Shown: one piece after another, positions 23,603-34,555 of the stretch | Position numbering within the stretch: the first letter of the stretch is position 1 | Layout: every line of letters starts with the position of its first letter | Source: Tethya wilhelma | Taxonomy: Eukaryota; Porifera; Demospongiae; Tethyida; Tethyidae | Assembly (NCBI GenBank): GCA_964030475.1 | Contig: CAXIPT010000011.1 | Span: forward strand, 2,243,780-2,307,779 | DNA: 64,000 nucleotides | Direction of reading: 5' to 3' | The notes under the pieces: model-generated | What the model was told of the DNA's origin: nothing | What the model saw: the letters and a program-made list of their open reading frames with translations, nothing else | The model's database searches: none | Program-made: the position numbers and the translations under genes

Positions 23603-24220
23603 CTAGTAATCTTCTTCTTCCTCTGCTTTGTACTGGTACTGTCTACCATACTGCTGTGAGGGGTATCCATCACCACCTCCAAGATAAGCCACTGCAGCCA
23701 AATGGTCAGCTATGGGTGAGGCAGCCCTGCCAGACTTCTTCAAATGAGGAACAACAACTTTTCGAACGCCTTTAAAAACCTTCTTCCCAATTTTTCCCAC
23801 ACGTTTAATCCCCTTTACAACTTTTTTTCCTGCCAGTTGAGCTCTTCTCTCTGCACCATTTTCATCATCTTCCATGAGAGCCAGGGAATCATAAAGATCT
23901 TGTAATGCAGCTGCATAGCTATCTTCTTGCTTCTTCACTGCATGGTTAGTTCCTTCATCATCTTCCTCTTGTTCGTAAGCCATCGAATTGTAGAGGTCTT
24001 GTAAATATACTTTGTAGGCATCAATATCATCATCTTCCTGCTGGCCATAGGCTCCATTCTCATCACCTTCTTGTTGTATCAGTGAATTGTAGAGGTCTTG
24101 CAGGACTGTTTTGTATTTGTCCTGTCTGTTGGCAGTGGACATAATGCTTCGTGCATTTATAGCACAGAAGGTGCTGAGCAGTGCACAAGTAGCGAGAAGA
24201 AGAGCTTGAGCCGTCGTCAT
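23603..24220 (-). CDS. Secreted precursor with acidic repeats and a cationic segment (candidate antimicrobial peptide)
   Basis: The ATG at 24220 opens a signal peptide (MTTAQALLLATCALLSTFC); the nine bases before it belong to a GTG-started frame. The 205-aa product has three acidic repeats built on LQDLYNSL/LQDLYDSL, each followed by runs of Glu and Asp. A dibasic site (ERRAQLAG) then leads into a basic segment at about residues 125-160 that alternates lysine with valine, isoleucine and glycine (KVVKGIKRVGKIGKKVFKGV, continuing). A Gly/Tyr/Gln-rich tail ends in EEEEDY. Acidic pro-regions that neutralise a cationic amphipathic peptide are typical of antimicrobial peptide precursors. A TATA box lies about 105 bp upstream. 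Function is inferred from layout only; no homologue is named. Confidence 0.75.
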   Translation of the reverse strand: MTTAQALLLATCALLSTFCAINARSIMSTANRQDKYKTVLQDLYNSLIQQEGDENGAYGQQEDDDIDAYKVYLQDLYNSMAYEQEEDDEGTNHAVKKQEDSYAAALQDLYDSLALMEDDENGAERRAQLAGKKVVKGIKRVGKIGKKVFKGVRKVVVPHLKKSGRAASPIADHLAAVAYLGGGDGYPSQQYGRQYQYKAEEEEDY

Positions 24221-24322
24221 GATGATCACTCCAAAAAAGTATCAGTTCGTGTGCCACTCTAAATTCGATCAGCTTGGATTCAAGACAGTTTGATCGAGAA
24301 GTGATTTGAAAATCACTCTTGC

Positions 24323-24332
24323 TTTATTTATA
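24323..24332 (-). promoter_or_regulatory. TATA box of the secreted precursor gene
   Basis: The minus strand reads TATAAATAAA, 103-112 bases before the ATG at 24220. This would place transcription start near 24295 and give a 5' leader of about 70-80 bases. No other strong core promoter is as clear in this window. Confidence 0.5.
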
Positions 24333-24439
24333 CTAGCTGTCAGAGTGTACGTGTGCATGCTCATGAACATCAAATACTGTGTCAGATACTCAATAATGCA
24401 TAATTATTATGTGAATGTATGAGGAGAATACCCAATTCA

Positions 24440-25690
24440 GTGACTTTACTTATTATAATTTTTGTGTGCCCCTCAATGCAGCGAAGCTTGTTTGTGCATT
24501 GTTATAGCTGTAGTGTGGTCACCCTGGCTATACTGTAACTGTTTTTTGATTGTTCATGTTTGTCATTCAATATATAATTTGTGCCCCCAATACAACTGCA
24601 TTGTTAGTGTACATAATCTGTTTTATTTGTGTAAATGGATAGTGTTGTATAAGTTTTGTTTGTTCTATTGAGTTTTGTATCGACCTTTAGTTCTTATCAA
24701 TGGGTTTTGTTCATATACAACGGGTTCATGTTGATCAGTGTTTAAATATTACTGTGCATCCTTTGTGGATCTTGTTTCATGCTTGTTTTAGTGCATAGTT
24801 TATTGTGTGTATATATAAAATTATGAATGGCTATTGTTAAGATTATGTTACTTGTGTATACATGCACTGCTTATCCTATAGCCTAAGCAATTTACAAGGC
24901 TCTTTTGGCAGACAGGTCACCCCTATATAGAAGGCAATTAGTGTGCACATAAATTGTAGTCATAATTATTGCTTTGGGATTTGAATTGAAACTCTTCGAC
25001 TATAATTATATTGATTCAGAACTCTCTCGGCTTCAACTCAGTACTCCTTCACATAAATTTTGGTGCCAGAGATGCATTGGGTTCCTGCTGGTGAGAGAAC
25101 CACTCCTTTCACAACTGTAAATTTTTTGATGAACAGCAGATTAGCATTGAAAGTACAATTGGAAAAAACATGTCAGTCCGAAAGTACATAGGAAAAGAAG
25201 GCTGAGAAGACAATAACCAACCTTATTGAGAAGATGGCCCAGGACCGTGAAAGGAGACAAAGAAGCCAAATGAGCAAGACGAGAGGAGAATAGAGAAAAG
25301 CCAAACATGCTCAGGAGCCATGTGCTGCAATTAAGCTCAGGAAAAGAAATAAAAGCTGAACAAACTAGATGAGAAAAAGGGCATGTTGCCCAAGAGAAGG
25401 AAATTTATGAAGCAGCAGATGGACTGAAGTTGGTCCCAGAGAAGAATGATGACTACGCTTGTTACTTGGTGTCCTGTGAGAAAACATGGAGGGACAGAAG
25501 ATTGCATGACTGATGCATGGGGCCATTATTTGGCACCACAGCTCATGTGAAAAGCATGGCAACAGGCACCAATGCCATGCAAGTATGATGCTCTGATGCC
25601 ATTTTGACTCGGTACGATATAAGCAAAATAGCCTACCATTGGCAATTTTGATCAGCATTAGAGGACACTAGGTGGAACTAATCAAGCTAG
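24440..25690 (+). mobile_element. Possible relic of an LTR retrotransposon
   Basis: At about 25060 the plus strand reads ttttggtgccagagatgcat, resembling the primer-binding region of many Gypsy-type elements. The ~550 bp before it would be a degenerate LTR. The downstream stretch is purine-rich, with Lys/Glu/Arg-rich broken frames (for example EKMAQDRERRQR in two frames near 25230) that could be a gag relic. No polymerase or second LTR is visible. Weakly supported. Confidence 0.25.
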
Positions 25691-25789
25691 AGCTTACTGT
25701 CATGTAGGATGATGGATCTCCAAACAAAGTCGTTGAAAGGTCCATGGCATTAGTACTTGTTGTCATCACATAATAAATATTACTGCCAG

Positions 25790-25975
25790 CTTGCACTATC
25801 GCTATCCTATAGAGTAGGTCACTACAGAGACCATTTTACAAGCTAGTGCTTCAGCTTTATCTGTAGTGAATGGGATATCAATAGTGAACGTTCTCAACAT
25901 TTCTCTCGACCTTCTAATGCTTAGATCTGTGTACATGTAGCATTACAGGATAACCCTATTAGACCTAAGGTGGTG
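25790..25975 (+). pseudogene. Relic of the membrane-protein family, 5' part
   Basis: The DNA follows copy C across the HYRYPRVVSLWRPFYRC, EWDI and NVSVDLLMP blocks, with deletions, and stops near the segment encoding DMTGNPLNQT. Its matching tail is found only after about 1 kb, at 27005-27070, so later DNA including the 26176-26946 frame seems to have been inserted in between. Confidence 0.65.
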
Positions 25976-26175
25976 TGTGCTTGTATTCATAGCTGTATTA
26001 TTATTATTATTATTATTAATATTGCTTTACAGTGCACATGGGATATTAGTGAGCATAGAAATTACTTGTAACTAGCTATGAAGTGAGTGATGTTGATTAT
26101 TAGTATGCACACTGAAGGACCGTACCAGAACAAACTGGCAGCCTTTACAAAACATAAGACACACATACACACAAA

Positions 26176-26946
26176 CTATGAAATTGAACGATTGACCCGG
26201 GATCTAGTTCGAAGAGCTACAGGCGAGTCTTGCCTTGCAGATTTAATTGGTGTCCAAGTGGGAGGTCCTCTTCGAAAGATGGTTAGCCCTGGAATTCCAT
26301 CACGTTTTTCAAATTTTACTTGTCTAGAACAGGAAACATCCAACTCAGAACCGCTGTTGCTATCATTCCCACTAGATTCAGTACTCTTTGATCTTTTCTG
26401 TCTGATCTTGAATCTTCTCTTTACAACTGGTGTCCATCCGCTGTCCTCACTATTGGCAAGTTGGTACTTGACTCCAGGAGTGTAGTCACGCTCTTCATAG
26501 GTAATGTCCTTACACTCAGATAAATCAGGATGAGATACTGGAGGATTGAGGACTTTGGGGTCAATCTTAAAGGATCCAGCAGCAGCAGGGCTCTGGCGAG
26601 CATCATTTGGAGTTGCAAGTTGAGGCTCAGAGTCAAGCTCAGAAGGCTTAGAAACAGTGGATTGGCTGAGATTGGCTGTTGTAGTAGACAACTTATTAGA
26701 CACCTTAGCTCTGTTTCTTTTCCTCTTCTTTTGAGCATGCTTCTTGTTAGTCCGTTTGGACAGAGTCTTGGGCCAGAAGAAACTGACTGAGAATCCTTCC
26801 TTGGTTGATTTAGCAGTCCACAGTGCATCACTCAGACTCAAACAGCTTTGTTGAAGTTGTAGAGTCAGTGAGAGGGGAAAGCCAAGTGAGGCCAAGGAGG
26901 CAAAATCACCCTCTAACACTGCCACTTTAACTGCCTTTTCAGCCAT
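26176..26946 (-). CDS. Uncharacterised basic Ser/Lys-rich protein (256 aa)
   Basis: The ATG at 26946 opens a frame whose first 60 residues are hydrophobic-aromatic and look folded (FASLASLGFPLSLTLQLQQS, then ALWTAKSTKEGFSVSFFWP). The rest is low complexity: a strongly basic run (KKHAQKKRKRNRAK) that could be a nuclear localisation signal, a Ser/Thr/Pro-rich linker, and two tryptophan-proline patches (SGWTPVVKRR, PTWTPIKSAR). It is uninterrupted and single-exon, and it sits between the two halves of a membrane-family relic. That suggests it arrived on an inserted sequence, perhaps a retrocopy or the first ORF of a retroelement. I do not recognise the family. Confidence 0.5.
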   Translation of the reverse strand: MAEKAVKVAVLEGDFASLASLGFPLSLTLQLQQSCLSLSDALWTAKSTKEGFSVSFFWPKTLSKRTNKKHAQKKRKRNRAKVSNKLSTTTANLSQSTVSKPSELDSEPQLATPNDARQSPAAAGSFKIDPKVLNPPVSHPDLSECKDITYEERDYTPGVKYQLANSEDSGWTPVVKRRFKIRQKRSKSTESSGNDSNSGSELDVSCSRQVKFEKRDGIPGLTIFRRGPPTWTPIKSARQDSPVALRTRSRVNRSIS

Positions 26947-27004
26947 TTTTTAATTTTTTTTTTTCTTTATTAAACAAACTCCTCTTGAATCTGCATGAAG
27001 ATAG

Positions 27005-27070
27005 GTTACCATTATGACTGGATCACTGTGACACGGAATGAGTACCCACTCTTCTTCCTCCTGCTATACG
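27005..27070 (+). pseudogene. Relic tail of the membrane-protein family
   Basis: The stretch gactggatcactgtgacacg and gagtacccactcttcttcct matches the YRLDHxDEYPPLLPP tail of copies C and D. It is probably the missing 3' end of the relic at 25790-25975. Confidence 0.6.
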
Positions 27071-27464
27071 ATTATACCAACATTTTTAGTCCATAGATGG
27101 TAGTGTTCTTTTTGTTTGTTTTTTGTTTTGTTTACACTTACTATAAATTATGCTAATTCTGTTTCAAATTTAATAAATCTATAATGCATAATTTTAGTTT
27201 TAAGTTATGGGTCTAAGGTGCATGTATAGATTGAAAGTCAGGATTGTGGACTCCTGATTGAAAGAATAACAATGTTGACAAGGGTATATTATAATATTTA
27301 TAGTGTTACAACTGATTGTACCATAATATTATGACAAAACAATGAAAGGAGTCATGCCCTTTATATATATTGATTCCTTTCACATGCACTATAAGCCATA
27401 TAAATATTGTGTACTTCCAAGTTCTATGTTGTAGCCATATAGTTACTAGAGCTAGTTGTAAAAA

Positions 27465-29242
27465 ATGACATCTTTGATGGTGCCTTTACTGTTTATATTG
27501 TCATTAGTAACAAGCAATGCATACTGTTCTAGCCATGAATTTCAAAGTGCTGTGTCTTTACTTCAAGTGTCCAACCACACCTGTCCTTCATGGAGTCTCA
27601 ACGACAATGGTACCTGTGAATGTATTGATAAATACTCAATCAGTACAATGCTTAGACAATGTACCTTCACTGTCTTTCTGTTATTGTATGTCATACAATG
27701 AAAGGTTCAGTAAAGCTGTTGTAGGCTTTTGCATATTCAAATGTCATGTACCAATAAATGGTCCTGGGCGACATGTATTCAGTGGAAATCATCGCTATCA
27801 AGTGATTGTCAGTAGTAAGAACTTAACAGAGTTCAATGATGAAGCTTGTGCTAGTCTTGAAATGAATCGAACTGGTCAAATGTGTGGCAGTTGTGTCGAG
27901 GGATTTGCTCCTCCTGTCTACTCTTACAGCTTGGCTTGTGTCAACTGTACTGACTACAAGTACAACTGGATAAAGTACATTGTTGTTTCTTATTATTCCA
28001 CTGACAGTCTTCTTCATGATAGTCATAACATTTCGGATATCAGTATCCTCAGGGTCAATGAATGGGTTCATTATGACTAGTCAGATTATAGCATCACCTG
28101 CTTTGCTCAAATACCTGTTTATACACAAATCTAACTTATTTTCACTTAAAATTTTAAGTACCCTTTATGGTATATGGAATCTTGACTTCTTTCGTGCTCT
28201 ATACACTCCGTTTTGTTTATATCCAAACATGACTGCTATTGAGACTAGAGCTCTTGACTATGCTATTGCAGTGTATCCGTTACTGTTAGTTGTGGTAACG
28301 TACACATTTGCTAATTTGCACAATCACTATCCTAGGGTTGTGTCACTTTGGAGACCATTTTATCGGTGTTTTAGGTGTATCCGTAATGAGTGGGATATCA
28401 AAAATACCCTAATTGGAGCATTTGTTACATTTATTCTCCTTTCATACGTGAAAATTCTGAATACTTCGTTAGACCTGCTATTGCCTACTACTCTGTATGA
28501 CATGAATGCAGACCCTCTCAACCAGACTTATCTCAGTATGGATGGAACAGTGGAATACTTTGGTAGAGAGCACCTTCCCTATGGTGTGTTGGCTCTAGTG
28601 ATGCTCCTCCTGTTCAACATCCTCCCTCTGATGTTGCTGTGTCTCTTCCCCTGTCGATGCTTTCATAGGTGTCTCAATTACTTCAACATTCAGAGGGAGG
28701 CTTTGAGGGAATTCATAGCTGTGTTTCAAGGACAGTTCAAAGATGAACCACGAGACTACCGATACTTTGCCGGGTTCTATCTTCTGCTGAGAATTGTAAA
28801 CCTTACTTTATATGTTTTTGCAAGAGAGCTTGTGTATTTCTATTTTGCTTCTATTTTGTTTGTAGCTACACTTGCTATCGTTTCAACCTTCAAGCCATAT
28901 CGAAAACTGCATCATAACCACATCGACACTGTACTATTGCTTATAACTACATTTGGTTTTATTTCTGTCAGTGGTTTACAGTCATTACGAAGAGATTTTC
29001 AACTTCCAGGTGTTGAGTTTGTTGCGAAAATTTTTTTCACAGTAGTTGTTTCAATTCACTTCCTCTATGGCATTGGTATGCTGATTACTACATTCGTACC
29101 AGTTCAAAAGATAAAGGAATGTGTTAAGGTGGTGTTTAGTCGTGTGTATAACTGCATTGGAGTTACGACTTCAGAACCTGAAGACTGGTTACCATATCGA
29201 CTGGATCACATGGACGAGTACCCCCCTCTTCTTTTCAAATAG
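27465..29242 (+). pseudogene. Copy D: membrane-protein family member with two small indels
   Basis: The ATG at 27465 opens a signal peptide (MTSLMVPLLFILSLVTSNAY). The ectodomain retains CYCMSYNERFSKAVVGFC and NRTGQMCGSCVEGFAPPVYS. Compared with copy E, five bases are missing near 27645-27655 (after KYSIS). Compared with copies C and E, one base is added near 28000 in the first membrane segment (SYYSTDS instead of SYLPLTV). From about 28000 to the stop the frame is open for 420 residues with all family blocks (LYGIWNLDFFRALYTPFC, LLSYVKILN, EYFGREHLPYGVLALVMLLL, DYRYFAGFYLLLRI) and the tail DEYPPLLFK. It is highly similar to copy C, so decay is recent, unless editing or error explains the indels. 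Confidence 0.8.
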
Positions 29243-29723
29243 TTGTGCTGTAGCTATTACAATAGCTGTAGGGACTTACTATACATTAATTTTATTATAA
29301 TTATGATAATATAATACGTAATAGGTATGCTGCAACCTGTAATATAATAATATTAGTAACTGTCGTTCTATGCAAAGTTTTTGTAATAGATTCATACTTG
29401 TACCCCACTTGTGCTACATTTTAAGCTTATAGTATTACAATTGCGTGACTTAGTGTTTTGTATCTTCGAATCATTTGATTTTGGTTATTTAGCACAGTGT
29501 CATACAATAATAGTTTCAGCTTTCATAATAACTGATACAGATAATACAATCTTCTTAAAATAATCAAAACTGTCATGCATACTCTATATTGTTTATGAAG
29601 CTAATTTGTAAGCAATCTTATATACACTCTAGAACAATAGGTATGATAATAACTGTATACATTTTTACAATATAATAATAATTTTTATTAAGTTAGTATA
29701 GCCGTGCATAGTCTGGTTGTAAG

Positions 29724-31268
29724 ACAATGATGTCTTTTCCCTGTATTGTCATTAGTAATTAGCAGTACATTTTGTGAATTTACGACTGCTATGCCTACAC
29801 TTCCAGAGTCTATATATACCTGTCCTCCATGGAGTGAACCCAGTGTCAATGGTACCTGTGAATGTAGCATAATTGAAAAGTACTCAATCAGTAAAATTCA
29901 TTGCCTAGATGGTTTACCTTCACTGCCTTTCTGTTATTGCATGTATGTCATACAATGAAAGGTTCAGTAAAGCTCTTGTAGGCTTATGTTATGTACCAGT
30001 AACTGATCCTGGGCGACATGTATTCACTGGCAATCGTCGATATCAAGTGATTGTCGGTAGAAGGCGCTTAACAGAGTTTAATGATGAGGCTTGTGCTAGT
30101 CTTGAAATGAATTGAACTCCATGGTCAGATGTGTGGCAGTTGTGTGGAGGGATTTGCTCCTCCTGTCTACTCTTACAGCTGGGCCTGTGTCAACTGCATG
30201 TACTGACTACAAGTACAACTGGATAAAGTACATTGTTGTTTCTTACCTTCCACTGACAGTCTTCTTCGTGATAGTCATAACATTTCGAATATCAGCAGCT
30301 TCAGGTGCAATGAATGGATTCATTGAGACTAGTCAGATTATAGCATCACCAGGTACGCTTGAATTCATGTTTTTACACAAAACCTCCTCAGCTAATTTAT
30401 TATCTCATAAAGTTTTGGATACAGTTAACTGTTTATGGCATATGGAATCTTGACATCTTTCGTGCTCTATATATACACCCAATTTTGTTTGCATCCAAAT
30501 ATGACACTTCTTCAGACAAGAGCTCTTAACTGCTGTCTATCCTTTGCTTCTAGTTATGATTATATACTATTTTACAAGTTTGCACTATCGCTATCCTAGA
30601 GTTGTGTCGCTATGGAAACCATTTTACAGATGTTTTAGGTATAATATTGGTAATGAGTGGGACATAAAGAATACTTTAATTGGTGCATTTGTATTATTTA
30701 TTCTCCTCTCATAATAATATTATGTAAAGATTCTCAGCACTTCAATAGACATATCGCCCACTATGACAACAGAAGAAAGCCTTTTAAAAGGCATTATCTC
30801 ATTATGGATGGAACAGTAGAATATTTTGGTAGAGAGCACCTTCCCTATGGTGTGTTGGCTCTAGTGATGCTCTTCCTGTTCAACATCCTCCCTCTGATGT
30901 TGCTGTGTCTCTTCCCCTGTCGATGCTTTCATAGGAGGTCTCAATTACCTCAACATTCAGCGAGAGACTTTGAGGGAGTTTATAGCTGTATACCAAAACC
31001 TGTTCAAGGATAAACCTCGAGACTACCGATGCTTTGCTGGGTTTTATCTCCTACTGAGGATTGAATTTTGTTGTATGTGGATTGGTACATAACTTTTATT
31101 CTTCTATCTTGTTTGTTGCTGCACTTACTATTGTTTCAACCTTTAAACCGTACCAAAATATGCATCATAACTGATACAGTGCTATTATTTGTAACTACAC
31201 TTTCTTTCATTGGTCTAAATGGTGACCATGTAATGAAAACATTAATTGAGATTCCACAATTATGTTGG
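29724..31268 (+). pseudogene. Copy E: decayed membrane-protein family member
   Basis: Pieces of the whole gene follow in order but in changing frames: CPPWSEPSVNGTCEC, KYSISKIHCLDGLPSLPFC, LTEFNDEACASLEMN followed by a TGA where copies C and D have NR, CTDYKYNWIKYIVVSYLPLT, GTVEYFGREHLPYGVLALVM. Many small indels break it. The 3' end is lost at about 31268, where a dispersed hairpin-type repeat begins. Clearly a pseudogene. Confidence 0.85.
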
Positions 31269-31390
31269 CTGCTGTAATTGCACTCCTGGTGTATAGGAGA
31301 AATGTATTGTGACTCCATAAAGTGTATATACTGGCATGTATATACTAGTCATTATATATAATTGAACATAATTTTTATTTAGTAATACCC
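31268..31390. repeat. Dispersed repeat interrupting copy E
   Basis: The block gtaattgcactcctggtgta and the following aggagaaat...gactccataaag recurs at about 56080-56140. It begins where copy E ends. A short remnant (ctttgtggttttagta) at 31388 may be copy E resuming. Confidence 0.5.
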
Positions 31391-31539
31391 TTTGTGGTTT
31401 TAGTAATTGCACTCCCACGTTATTATAATTAAAAATTCTGTAAACCAGCCTTGAGTTAATTTGTGTTCATCTCTATAGCTAATTTTGTGTCTGTTCCTCC
31501 ATAACATGCATGATACTATTAGCGGATATGAACCACATG

Positions 31540-31650
31540 ATTCCTCATACAATTATAGAATTAATTGCACTCTAGCTGCTAAGAGTATGGCAAATAATAG
31601 CACGAGCACACTCTGAATCATGTGGCTATACTAATACATGTACTAAGAAA
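31540..31650. repeat. Dispersed hairpin repeat, partial copy
   Basis: The block attatagaattaattgcact, followed by gctaagagtatggcaaataa, matches the foldback repeat at 55890-56010. Only one arm is well preserved. Confidence 0.5.
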
Positions 31651-31959
31651 TGAGACAAAGAACCAGTCATGACTTCATTGGGCAACAAGCTCATAGATAG
31701 CTGACTATGCAGTTTTTTAATATCTGAAGAAGAGCTTGAACTTTTTGAAAGCCATTATATTACTATGTTATATCCTCCAAGCATTAAAAAATAATATGCT
31801 GATCTAAACTACACTCATGATCAGTACATGTGGAATACGTATGTCATTTATTAATGATCATGTATGCATTACTGTTTACAATACATAATCTATTTTTATT
31901 TAGTGTCCACACTTCATGTACAGAAATTATTGCAAAAACAGAGAATACAACAAAAACTC

Positions 31960-32469
31960 AAAAACATCGATTGGTTAATATATAGCTGATAATTAATCCT
32001 TTCTAAAATAAAGTTAATTTTCTCTTTCATTTCTAACACCTATCATACAACCAGCATTGCTAATCTGTCTTCTTCTCTTTGACAATCACTCCCTTCTTGG
32101 TGCCCGCCACCTTCATCCCAAACAACCTCTTCAAGAGGATCACAATCATCTCAAAGGTGATGACGATGACAAAGTCAGGATGGAGGAGATGGAACTTGTG
32201 GACCCTCCCTGTCATTATGTCAGCCCAACGAGCAAGGAACTTGTCTCCCTTCCTGATCATGGCAGCTGTGGCAGCGTCCATGAGGATGGGATACCGGTAG
32301 GCCAGCTGGATCAGTTTCATGGACCTGTGCATGGTGTAGGCATATAAGGTGTGGCAGCATTATATAGTACAACAAAATGGTATGGGAAAGAACGCCAATA
32401 GGAAACAAGGAGGCTAGAGTGTAGGAAACATACTTGTGAACTATGTAAGGCAATTTGGTGTGTTTGTTA

Positions 32470-32523
<54 letters not shown>
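31960..32523 (-). pseudogene. Duplicate of the last exon of the geranylgeranyl-reductase-like gene
   Basis: The minus strand at 32324-32060 is a full-length copy (265 bp, same acceptor, same stop) of the final exon at 44249-43985, including the C-terminal hydrophobic stretch (HPDFVIVITFEMIVILLKRL). Similarity extends downstream to about 31965 and upstream to the same (TG)n tract. No other exon of the gene is present here. The segment ends at a TG repeat and a single N at 32524, so it is either a partial duplication or a misplaced haplotype piece. Confidence 0.8.
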
Positions 32524-32524
32524 N
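32470..32524. repeat. (TG)n microsatellite ending at an unresolved base
   Basis: An uninterrupted TG run followed by one N. The next base starts a fragment of a different gene, so this is a likely assembly join. Confidence 0.85.
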
Positions 32525-33136
32525 TGCAATTGTGGCTATCATTATTCCAGTAATGTTGGTAGTTTTCCCGGTGATAGTCTTGTTATTCTATCAAAACCCC
32601 CACTTTCATCGAGTGCATGCATGCATGTTGTTTTGTTTTCGGCTAGAAAATAGCTTGCTCACAGAAGTGACAAAAGTCTTTCAGAAAAGCTTTAAGAATG
32701 GCAATAATGGAGAACCTGACTATCGCTGGTTTGCTGGAGTATATGTTTTAAGTCGAATCACGTATATTGTACCCTATTATATTTTCATGATTGCCGTTAT
32801 AGTGGAACAATCGCATTGCTTATTGCCTATTTGCATGCAACCATATAAGAAAATTAAAGATCTTTTCCTCAGTGGATTGTGTTTTACCTAGTATCTTCAC
32901 TTTTACAATTATTTATACGTACACTGCAGTTGAACAAAACAGCATGCAGATATCCTCTTGAGCCAGTATCAGTGTTTGTATTCATTCCATTCGGGTACTT
33001 TATTCTGTTAGTTTCATACAAACTGCTCAACAACATCAAGTCAAAAATATCCTGTAAAGCAGTTATTACGAAATCAAAACATTGTCAAGTACTTTTACAA
33101 CAAACTGCTGATGAGGATCAACACCACTCAGTGTAG
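32525..33136 (+). pseudogene. 3' fragment of a copy B-type membrane gene
   Basis: The frame starts inside a membrane segment (AIVAIIIPVMLVVFPVIVLL) and follows copy B closely through FYQNPHFHRV, VTKVFQKSFKNGNNGEPDYR, WFAGVYVLSRITYIVPY and PLEPVSVFVFIPFGYFILLV. A gcatgcatgcatg insertion disrupts the FHRV loop, further indels follow, and the tail stops at DEDQHHSV. It is the most recent relic and is on the opposite strand to copy B. Confidence 0.8.
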
Positions 33137-34546
33137 TTAAGGTTGCCTTATTTTTTTAAACAGTAGAAAAATAAGGATATTGTGGCTTGAATATTTTTGC
33201 AAGAACATCACATATTTGCTATAACTTAATATATGTGACCCAATTTTGGAAAACCGACCAGATGTAGTAAAACTTTATTTGTAGTATTATTTGTATTTTT
33301 ATTTGTAGTAATCGGCGATTGTAGTGTAATTCGCGACGCGCGCGCGAAATTAATTTTTTTGCACCAATGGGGAGGGGCACACCTTGGCGAGCTGCAGACG
33401 TGATTTTACGGGTGGGGCTGCTTCTATTGCTGAGATATAGACGTTTGAATGCAGCTATGTCAGCCAAGGCTAGCTTCTCTCCCGTTAGTACACGGGATGC
33501 GTTGCCATGTTCATTGATTGATAAGTACATGATGCAGCTGCTGCTGTGCATCTCATTATAATCTTGCATATTTAATGTGCAACAAAAAACAATGCATTGT
33601 TCATGAACTAAACACTTCTAGCAGAAAGAAATCTCTTCCAGATGATCAGAAGATGGCCCACAGTGTTGCAGAATCGCTGGGCTATGCCAGGAGCTGTTTA
33701 TCTGTGCATAATAATGAATGAATGTATTATACATTGTGTATAATAAATTTGCAATGAAATTTGTGGGGGAAAGAAGCTAAGCGCTTCTTATTATGGGCAA
33801 TAAGTATTAGCTAAACTGTTTCCTACAGTTAGAATAGCTATAGATGCATGCATTAATATTGGGCGCTTATTTCTGCGCCATTTATAGCTTAGTTACTCTA
33901 GTTACAGCCCACCCGCTACATTATTCTACTTAGTAGACTTACTTACTTTCTTGGTGAATCCTCCTGGAAGGCTCCCTGGTCTTCTGTGTCTTTAAAAAGG
34001 CTCATAAAGTAAGTTTTAACTAGCGCTTCAACTAACTTCATGCATATTCTGATACTACACTAAAATTGTACCACAAACATAAATTGTTTGTAACACGNAA
34101 AAAAGAATGGCAGAGATGGGCACCAACAGTACCTCACCGCAAGGTCAAGAAAAGATATACATAAGCTGTGCGCATAGAGCGTAACTTTTTCTGATCGTAG
34201 GCGGCCGGGCTAGTTGCGAAACGTCTGGCCCGCGAGACTATGGTTGCAGCATAGATAATATAATACTGCTAGTATATCTATGCCAGTATCTATGGTTGCA
34301 GCATAGCAGTAGATTATCTATGGTTGCAGCTAATCAGGAGTATCCAGACCCTTTACACGCGCGCTACGCGTGCAAAGGCTGGATACTCAGTCCAGACTAG
34401 CAGCAATGCTCTCGAGCTCGATTGNTGGAATCTGAATATTCGCTGCCCTGCCTGCCAGTTTTACCTGAAGATTTCTGGGCAAGTTGTGCTGACGTCTCTG
34501 TAACCAGTAACCTTTCAGTCTTCAATATTTAGGAGGTGAATAGACT
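33137..34546. other. Gene-free, with hairpin and tandem fragments
   Basis: No supported gene. At 34338-34388 a near-perfect hairpin runs from gagtatccag to ctggatactc around a CG-rich loop. Just before it, tatctatggttgcagc is repeated between about 34285 and 34330. Single N bases are present at 34098 and 34425. Confidence 0.5.
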
Positions 34547-34555
34547 ATACTTTGT

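Noticed and set aside
32057..32347. Plus-strand frames at 32057 and 43982, similar to each other
   Set aside because: They are the reverse strand of the duplicated last exon of the reductase-like gene, which explains their conservation.
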